A DNA stretch of 64,000 nucleotides, from positions 124,001-188,000 of the forward strand of contig JBFNFA010000004.1 of NCBI GenBank assembly GCA_040797845.1. Reading direction: 5' to 3'. Both the position numbers and the translations under genes were made by a program. Below are positions 59,788-64,000 of the stretch, piece after piece. The notes under the pieces were generated by a model. It was not told the DNA's origin, made no database searches, and worked only from the letters and a program-made list of their open reading frames with translations. How positions within the stretch are numbered: position 1 is the first letter of the stretch; each line of letters begins with the position of its first letter. This DNA comes from Clostridium_AW sp040797845 (GTDB lineage: Bacteria > Bacillota > Clostridia > Clostridiales > Clostridiaceae).

Positions 59788-60384
59788 GTGTACGAATATA
59801 TTAAAGGCATTTTTAAAGGTATGAACAAAGATTATATAATTGTAGAGAATGGTGGAATAGGTTATAAAATATTTACATCAGGAAACACTTTATCAAAAAT
59901 TCCTAAGACCGATGAAGAAATAATATTGTATTTGCAGCAAATTGTTAGAGAAGACTTTATAGGGCTTTATGGTTTTCACTCTAAAGAAGAAAGGGATATG
60001 TTTAATTTACTATTAACCATAAATGGAGTTGGAGTAAAGGCATCTTTATCATTGCTATCCATAACCAGTACATATAAATTAAAATATGCTATCTTTATTG
60101 GTGATGAAAAGACTTTAACCAAGGCGCCGGGAATAGGTAAAAAGACAGCACAAAGAATTATTTTAGAATTAAAAGATAAGCTAAAAGCTGAACATTTTAC
60201 ATCAAAAGAAGAAAATGATTTTGAAGAAGATACTACAGAAATAGATGTATTTACCGAAGCTTTAGCTGCTTTAATGGCTTTAGGTTATTCAGAAAAAGAA
60301 GGAAATAAAGCATTAAATTCTGTGGATAAAAAAGCTCCTTTAGAAGATGTGATTAAACAATGTTTAAAATTTTTAATGAGCTGA
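59788..60384 (+). CDS. ruvA: Holliday junction DNA helicase RuvA
   Basis: A 198-residue protein that binds four-way junctions as a tetramer and recruits RuvB. It has an OB-fold start (M-Y-E-Y-I-K-G), two helix-hairpin-helix motifs (L-T-I-N-G-V-G-V-K and A-P-G-I-G-K-K-T-A), and the flexible C-terminal domain III (A-L-A-A-L-M-A-L-G-Y). Start is GTG 59788 after AAGGGG. First gene of the ruvAB-queA-tgt-yajC unit. Confidence 0.95.
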   Translation: MYEYIKGIFKGMNKDYIIVENGGIGYKIFTSGNTLSKIPKTDEEIILYLQQIVREDFIGLYGFHSKEERDMFNLLLTINGVGVKASLSLLSITSTYKLKYAIFIGDEKTLTKAPGIGKKTAQRIILELKDKLKAEHFTSKEENDFEEDTTEIDVFTEALAALMALGYSEKEGNKALNSVDKKAPLEDVIKQCLKFLMS

Positions 60385-60397
60385 AAGGAGTAATAAA

Positions 60398-61438
60398 ATG
60401 GAAAATAGATTTGTTACACCTTTAAATATAAAGGAGGACAATGAAATAGAATTTAGCTTAAGACCTAGAAAGCTAAAGGAATATATTGGACAAAAAAGAG
60501 TTAAAGAAAAATTAGATATATTTATAAAGGCAGCACAAGGAAGAGAAGAGGCTTTAGACCATGTTTTGCTACATGGGCCACCAGGGTTAGGAAAAACCAC
60601 ATTAGCTAATATAATAGCAGAAGAAATGGGCGGTAATTTAAAGATAACATCAGGGCCAGCCATAGAGAGAGCAGGAGATTTAGCAGCTATACTTACAAGC
60701 TTGAATGACTATGATGTATTATTTATTGATGAAATACATAGATTAAACAGATCAGTAGAAGAGATTCTTTATCCAGCTATGGAAGATTATGCTTTGGATA
60801 TTGTAATAGGGAAAGGCGCTTCTGCTAAATCCATAAGATTAGATCTGCCACAATTTACTTTAATAGGGGCTACAACTAGGGTAGGCATGCTTACTTCTCC
60901 TCTTAGAGATAGATTTGGTGTTTTGTGTCCTATGGAATTCTATGAAGAAGAGGAGCTAAAAGAAATAATTATTAGATCTGCTGGAATTCTAAATGTTAAA
61001 ATTGAAGATGATGCTGCCTTTGAACTTGCGAGAAGTTCAAGAGGTACGCCAAGAATAGCAAATAGAATATTGAAAAGAGTAAGAGATTATTGCCAAGTTA
61101 AAGGAAATGGAGTAATTGATTATACTTCATCTATGGAGGCCTTAGAATTATTTGAAATTGATAAAGAAGGATTTGATAGTATAGATAATAAAATCCTAAA
61201 CGCAATTATAGATAATTTTGATGGAGGACCTGTAGGAGTGGAAACTCTTGCTTACTTCATAGGAGAAGAGTTGGATACAATACAGGATGTATACGAACCT
61301 TATTTACTTCAAAAGGGATTTATTATTAGAACTCCTCGAGGAAGGACAGCTACAGATAAAGCATATAAACATTTTAATAAAAAAAGAAAAGTAAATACTG
61401 AAATTGAACAATGCTCGATAGATATAAAGGAGTGGTAA
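60398..61438 (+). CDS. ruvB: Holliday junction DNA helicase RuvB
   Basis: A 346-residue AAA+ motor for branch migration. Walker A is G-P-P-G-L-G-K-T-T near residue 62-70, Walker B L-F-I-D-E-I-H-R near 109, sensor 1 G-A-T-T-R and the arginine finger region R-S-S-R-G-T-P-R. The C-terminal winged helix ends T-P-R-G-R. AAAGGAG precedes the ATG; queA starts one base after the stop. Confidence 0.97.
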   Translation: MENRFVTPLNIKEDNEIEFSLRPRKLKEYIGQKRVKEKLDIFIKAAQGREEALDHVLLHGPPGLGKTTLANIIAEEMGGNLKITSGPAIERAGDLAAILTSLNDYDVLFIDEIHRLNRSVEEILYPAMEDYALDIVIGKGASAKSIRLDLPQFTLIGATTRVGMLTSPLRDRFGVLCPMEFYEEEELKEIIIRSAGILNVKIEDDAAFELARSSRGTPRIANRILKRVRDYCQVKGNGVIDYTSSMEALELFEIDKEGFDSIDNKILNAIIDNFDGGPVGVETLAYFIGEELDTIQDVYEPYLLQKGFIIRTPRGRTATDKAYKHFNKKRKVNTEIEQCSIDIKEW

Positions 61439-61439
61439 C

Positions 61440-62465
61440 GTGAAAGTAACAGATTTTGACTATTATTTACCGGAAGAGTTGATAGCACAGGTTCCAATAG
61501 AAAAAAGAGATGAAGCAAAGTTAATGGTAATAGATAAAAATAATGAAGAGATTGAGCATAAAATATTTAAAGATATTATAGACTACTTAGAAACTGGTGA
61601 TTGCCTGGTTTTAAATGATACTAGAGTACTTCCAGCCAGACTTATTGGTGAAAAGGAAGACAGTGGCGGAAAGATGGAGTTTTTGTTATTAAAAAGAGTA
61701 GATAAGGATAATTGGGAAACTTTAGTTAAACCTGGTAAGAGAGCAAAAGTAGGAAGTAGATTTATTTTTGGTAACGGCGAACTGAAGGCTGAAGTAGTAG
61801 GTTTAGGAGAAGAAGGAAGTAGAATAGTTAAATTTGAATATGAAGGTATATTTGAAAGCGTATTAGATAAACTTGGTCAAATGCCATTACCTCCATATAT
61901 AAAAGAAAAATTAGAAGATAAGGAACAATACCAGACGGTATATTCAAAGGAAAGGGGTTCGGCAGCAGCTCCAACAGCTGGATTACATTTCACTGAAAAG
62001 TTATTGAATAAGATCAAAAGCAAGGGCATAAACCTAGTATTTTTAACTCTTCATGTGGGTCTAGGAACATTTAGGCCTGTAAAAGCTGAAGATATAACAG
62101 ATCATGTTATGCACTCAGAATACTATACTCTTTCAAAAGAAAGTGCAGAAGTTATCAATAAAACAAAGGAAATGGGAAAAAAGGTTATAGCTGTAGGCAC
62201 TACTTCTTGTAGAACCTTAGAAACTATAGGTGATGACAATGGAAGAGTAAAGGAATCCTCAGGATGGACTGATATATTTATATATCCAGGATATAAATTT
62301 AAAATTATAGATGGATTAATAACGAATTTTCACCTTCCTCAATCAACTCTATTAATGTTAGTTAGCGCTTTATGTGGTAGGGAAAAAATATTGAATGCAT
62401 ATAATACAGCAGTTAAAGAAGAATATAGATTTTTCAGTTTTGGAGATGCCATGTTAATTAAGTAA
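61440..62465 (+). CDS. queA: S-adenosylmethionine:tRNA ribosyltransferase-isomerase
   Basis: A 341-residue QueA that builds epoxyqueuosine on tRNA by moving the ribosyl group from SAM. Marks are the start V-T-D-F-D-Y-Y-L-P, N-D-T-R-V-L-P-A-R, A-A-P-T-A-G-L-H-F-T near 177 and the ending N-F-H-L-P-Q-S-T-L-L-M. Start is GTG 61440, immediately after ruvB. It precedes tgt, the enzyme for the earlier step in the same pathway. Confidence 0.96.
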   Translation: MKVTDFDYYLPEELIAQVPIEKRDEAKLMVIDKNNEEIEHKIFKDIIDYLETGDCLVLNDTRVLPARLIGEKEDSGGKMEFLLLKRVDKDNWETLVKPGKRAKVGSRFIFGNGELKAEVVGLGEEGSRIVKFEYEGIFESVLDKLGQMPLPPYIKEKLEDKEQYQTVYSKERGSAAAPTAGLHFTEKLLNKIKSKGINLVFLTLHVGLGTFRPVKAEDITDHVMHSEYYTLSKESAEVINKTKEMGKKVIAVGTTSCRTLETIGDDNGRVKESSGWTDIFIYPGYKFKIIDGLITNFHLPQSTLLMLVSALCGREKILNAYNTAVKEEYRFFSFGDAMLIK

Positions 62466-62490
62466 ATTTTACTTCAGGAGGAGAATTAAT

Positions 62491-63621
62491 ATGTACAAAT
62501 TAATAAAGAAATGCGGTAATGCAAGAAGGGGTGAATTTAAAACACCTCATGGGACAATTCAAACACCTGTATTTATGAATGTAGGAACACTTGGAGTTAT
62601 AAAAGGTGCAGTATCCTCCATGGATTTAAAAGAAATAGGATGCCAAGTAGAGTTATCTAACACCTATCACCTTCATTTAAGGCCTGGTGACAAAGTAATA
62701 AAAAAAATGGGTGGATTACATGAATTTATGAATTGGGATAGACCGATTCTAACAGATTCAGGTGGATTCCAAGTTTTTTCCTTAGCTAGTATGAGGAAAA
62801 TTGAGGAAGAAGGAGTGTATTTTAATTCACATATAGATGGAAGAAGAATATTTATGGGACCAGAAGAAAGTATGCAAATACAAAGCAACATAGCTTCTAC
62901 CATAGCTATGGCTTTTGATGAGTGTATACCTATTCCATCAACAAAGGAGTATGTTGAAAAATCTGTAGCCAGAACAGTGAGATGGCTTGAAAGATGCAAA
63001 ATAGAAATGGATAGGCTAAATTCTTTACCTGATACAATAAACAAGCAACAAATGCTTTTTGGAATTAACCAAGGGGCAATATTTGACGACATTAGAATAG
63101 CCCACGCAAAAGAAATAGTAAAAATGGATTTAGATGGATATGCTATAGGAGGGCTTGCTGTAGGGGAAACTCATGAAGAAATGTATAATACTATAGAAAC
63201 AGTAATAGAATATTTACCAGATAATAAACCAATCTATCTTATGGGGGTAGGAACACCTAGCAATATTTTAGAAGCCGTTGATAGAGGGGTAGATTTTTTT
63301 GATTGTGTTCTGCCAGCAAGAAACGGAAGGCATGGCCATGTATTTACTAAGAATGGAAAAATAAACTTAATGAATGCAAAATATGAGTTAGATTCTAGCC
63401 CAATAGATGAAGGATGTAATTGTCCTGCGTGTCAGCACTATTCTAGAGCATACATAAGACATTTGTTTAAAGCAAAAGAAATGTTGGCTATGAGATTATG
63501 TGTTCTTCATAACTTGTATTTCTACAATAATATGATGAAAGAAATAAGAGATGCTATAGATGGCGATTATTTCTCTCAATATAAGGAAAGTAGATTAGCT
63601 CAGTGGGGTGGAAAAGCTTAG
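62491..63621 (+). CDS. tgt: tRNA-guanine transglycosylase
   Basis: A 376-residue enzyme exchanging G34 for preQ1 in tRNAs for Asp, Asn, His and Tyr. The catalytic Asp regions are L-T-D-S-G-G-F-Q-V-F near 89-98 and F-F-D-C-V-L-P-A-R-N near 269. The zinc site is C-N-C-P-A-C-Q-H-Y near 308 with a downstream His (V-L-H-N). AGGAGG precedes the ATG. Normal bacterial length. Confidence 0.97.
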   Translation: MYKLIKKCGNARRGEFKTPHGTIQTPVFMNVGTLGVIKGAVSSMDLKEIGCQVELSNTYHLHLRPGDKVIKKMGGLHEFMNWDRPILTDSGGFQVFSLASMRKIEEEGVYFNSHIDGRRIFMGPEESMQIQSNIASTIAMAFDECIPIPSTKEYVEKSVARTVRWLERCKIEMDRLNSLPDTINKQQMLFGINQGAIFDDIRIAHAKEIVKMDLDGYAIGGLAVGETHEEMYNTIETVIEYLPDNKPIYLMGVGTPSNILEAVDRGVDFFDCVLPARNGRHGHVFTKNGKINLMNAKYELDSSPIDEGCNCPACQHYSRAYIRHLFKAKEMLAMRLCVLHNLYFYNNMMKEIRDAIDGDYFSQYKESRLAQWGGKA

Positions 63622-63682
63622 AAAAAAACTTTACATCACATAAAAAGGATTATAAACTTATATTGTGAGGGGAGGTGAATAT

Positions 63683-64000
63683 ATGTTAACACTTAAAAAT
63701 TTAACCACAGTGGCTGCAGCTGCTCCGGCATCAGGAAGCCTGTTAGGATTATTTTTACCCTTTATTATAATGATGCTGTTTTTTTATGTAATTGTGTACA
63801 TACCGGAAAGTAGAAGAAAGAAAAAGTATAGAGGAATGCTAGATTCATTGAAAGTAAATGATGAAATTATTACAAAGGGTGGAATCTTAGGAAAAGTCAT
63901 AAATATCCAGGATACATTCATTATTTTAGAGTCTGGACCTAGTAGAGCTAGGATTAAGCTTGACAAAAACGGTATATTATCAGTAGTAAATGCTAGCGAG
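63683..64000 (+). CDS. yajC: Preprotein translocase subunit YajC (3' end outside window)
   Basis: The frame is open from ATG 63683 to the last base, 106 codons without a stop. It shows the YajC layout: a short Ala-rich start, one membrane segment (about 21-41), then R-R-K-K-K-Y-R-G-M, V-N-D-E-I-I-T-K-G-G and a small beta domain ending I-K-L-D-K-N-G. YajC associates with the SecDF part of the protein export machinery. AGGGGAGGTG precedes the ATG. It follows tgt as in most bacteria; secD and secF would be expected next, beyond the window. Confidence 0.93.
   Translation, partial: MLTLKNLTTVAAAAPASGSLLGLFLPFIIMMLFFYVIVYIPESRRKKKYRGMLDSLKVNDEIITKGGILGKVINIQDTFIILESGPSRARIKLDKNGILSVVNASE

Overview
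The window looks like a chromosomal segment of a low-GC, anaerobic, endospore-forming Firmicute, most likely Clostridium sensu stricto or a close relative. The reasons are the very AT-rich base composition, AGGAGG-type ribosome binding sites with frequent GTG/TTG starts, a spoIIA-sigF-spoVA sporulation block, a clostridial single-chain FGAM synthase, pyruvate carboxylase, rubredoxin, and the bofC-ruvAB-queA-tgt-yajC order familiar from spore formers. I see no rRNA, tRNA, insertion sequence, prophage or CRISPR array. I do not name a species.

Layout. 1-4.2 kb: end of a U32 peptidase gene, mutS2, a DUF523 gene and an unknown gene, all overlapping at stop/start codons. 4.3-5.8 kb (minus): a fold-type I Orn/Lys/Arg decarboxylase with its own promoter and a structured leader. 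6.2-8.2 kb: a TPR protein and galU. 8.5-26.8 kb: a large cell-surface polysaccharide locus. It holds a membrane-bound NDP-sugar 4,6-dehydratase, a nucleotide-sugar 6-dehydrogenase, a WbpB/WlbA-like oxidoreductase, a hexapeptide acyltransferase, four GT4/GT2 glycosyltransferases, two MurJ/Wzx-like flippases, two Wzy/O-antigen-ligase proteins, a membrane-anchored solute-binding protein with no transporter, the initiating sugar-phosphate transferase and a TagA/WecG-type transferase. Together they could make an acetamido-uronic-acid-containing polymer by a Wzx/Wzy-type route.

26.9-37.4 kb: a sporulation and envelope block. It contains a PdaA-like cortex deacetylase (minus), a solitary adenine DNA methyltransferase strongly resembling C. 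difficile CamA, spoIIAA-spoIIAB-sigF, spoVAC-spoVAD-spoVAE, a class A PBP with a Lys-Asp repeat tail (minus), yunB, and hpt (minus). 37.5-44.8 kb: hflX with an N-terminal domain carrying a JAMM metalloprotease motif, rubredoxin, pyc, a small Cys-rich protein and a nucleotidyltransferase. 45.0-55.2 kb: purine operon purL-purE-purF-purM-purN-purH-purD, preceded by three similar candidate operators; purC is absent from it. 55.3-58.1 kb: a MocR-type regulator, a HEAT-repeat protein and a YigZ/IMPACT protein. 58.2-64 kb: yebC, bofC, ruvA, ruvB, queA, tgt and the start of yajC, which runs off the window.

Most deserving of a second look: the CamA-like methyltransferase beside sporulation genes, with two mutually exclusive hairpins over its ribosome binding site; the JAMM-HflX fusion; the orphan solute-binding protein and doubled polymerase/flippase set in the polysaccharide locus; and the incomplete diacetamido-uronate pathway. 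Functions are assigned from motifs and remembered family sequences only; no database search was run.
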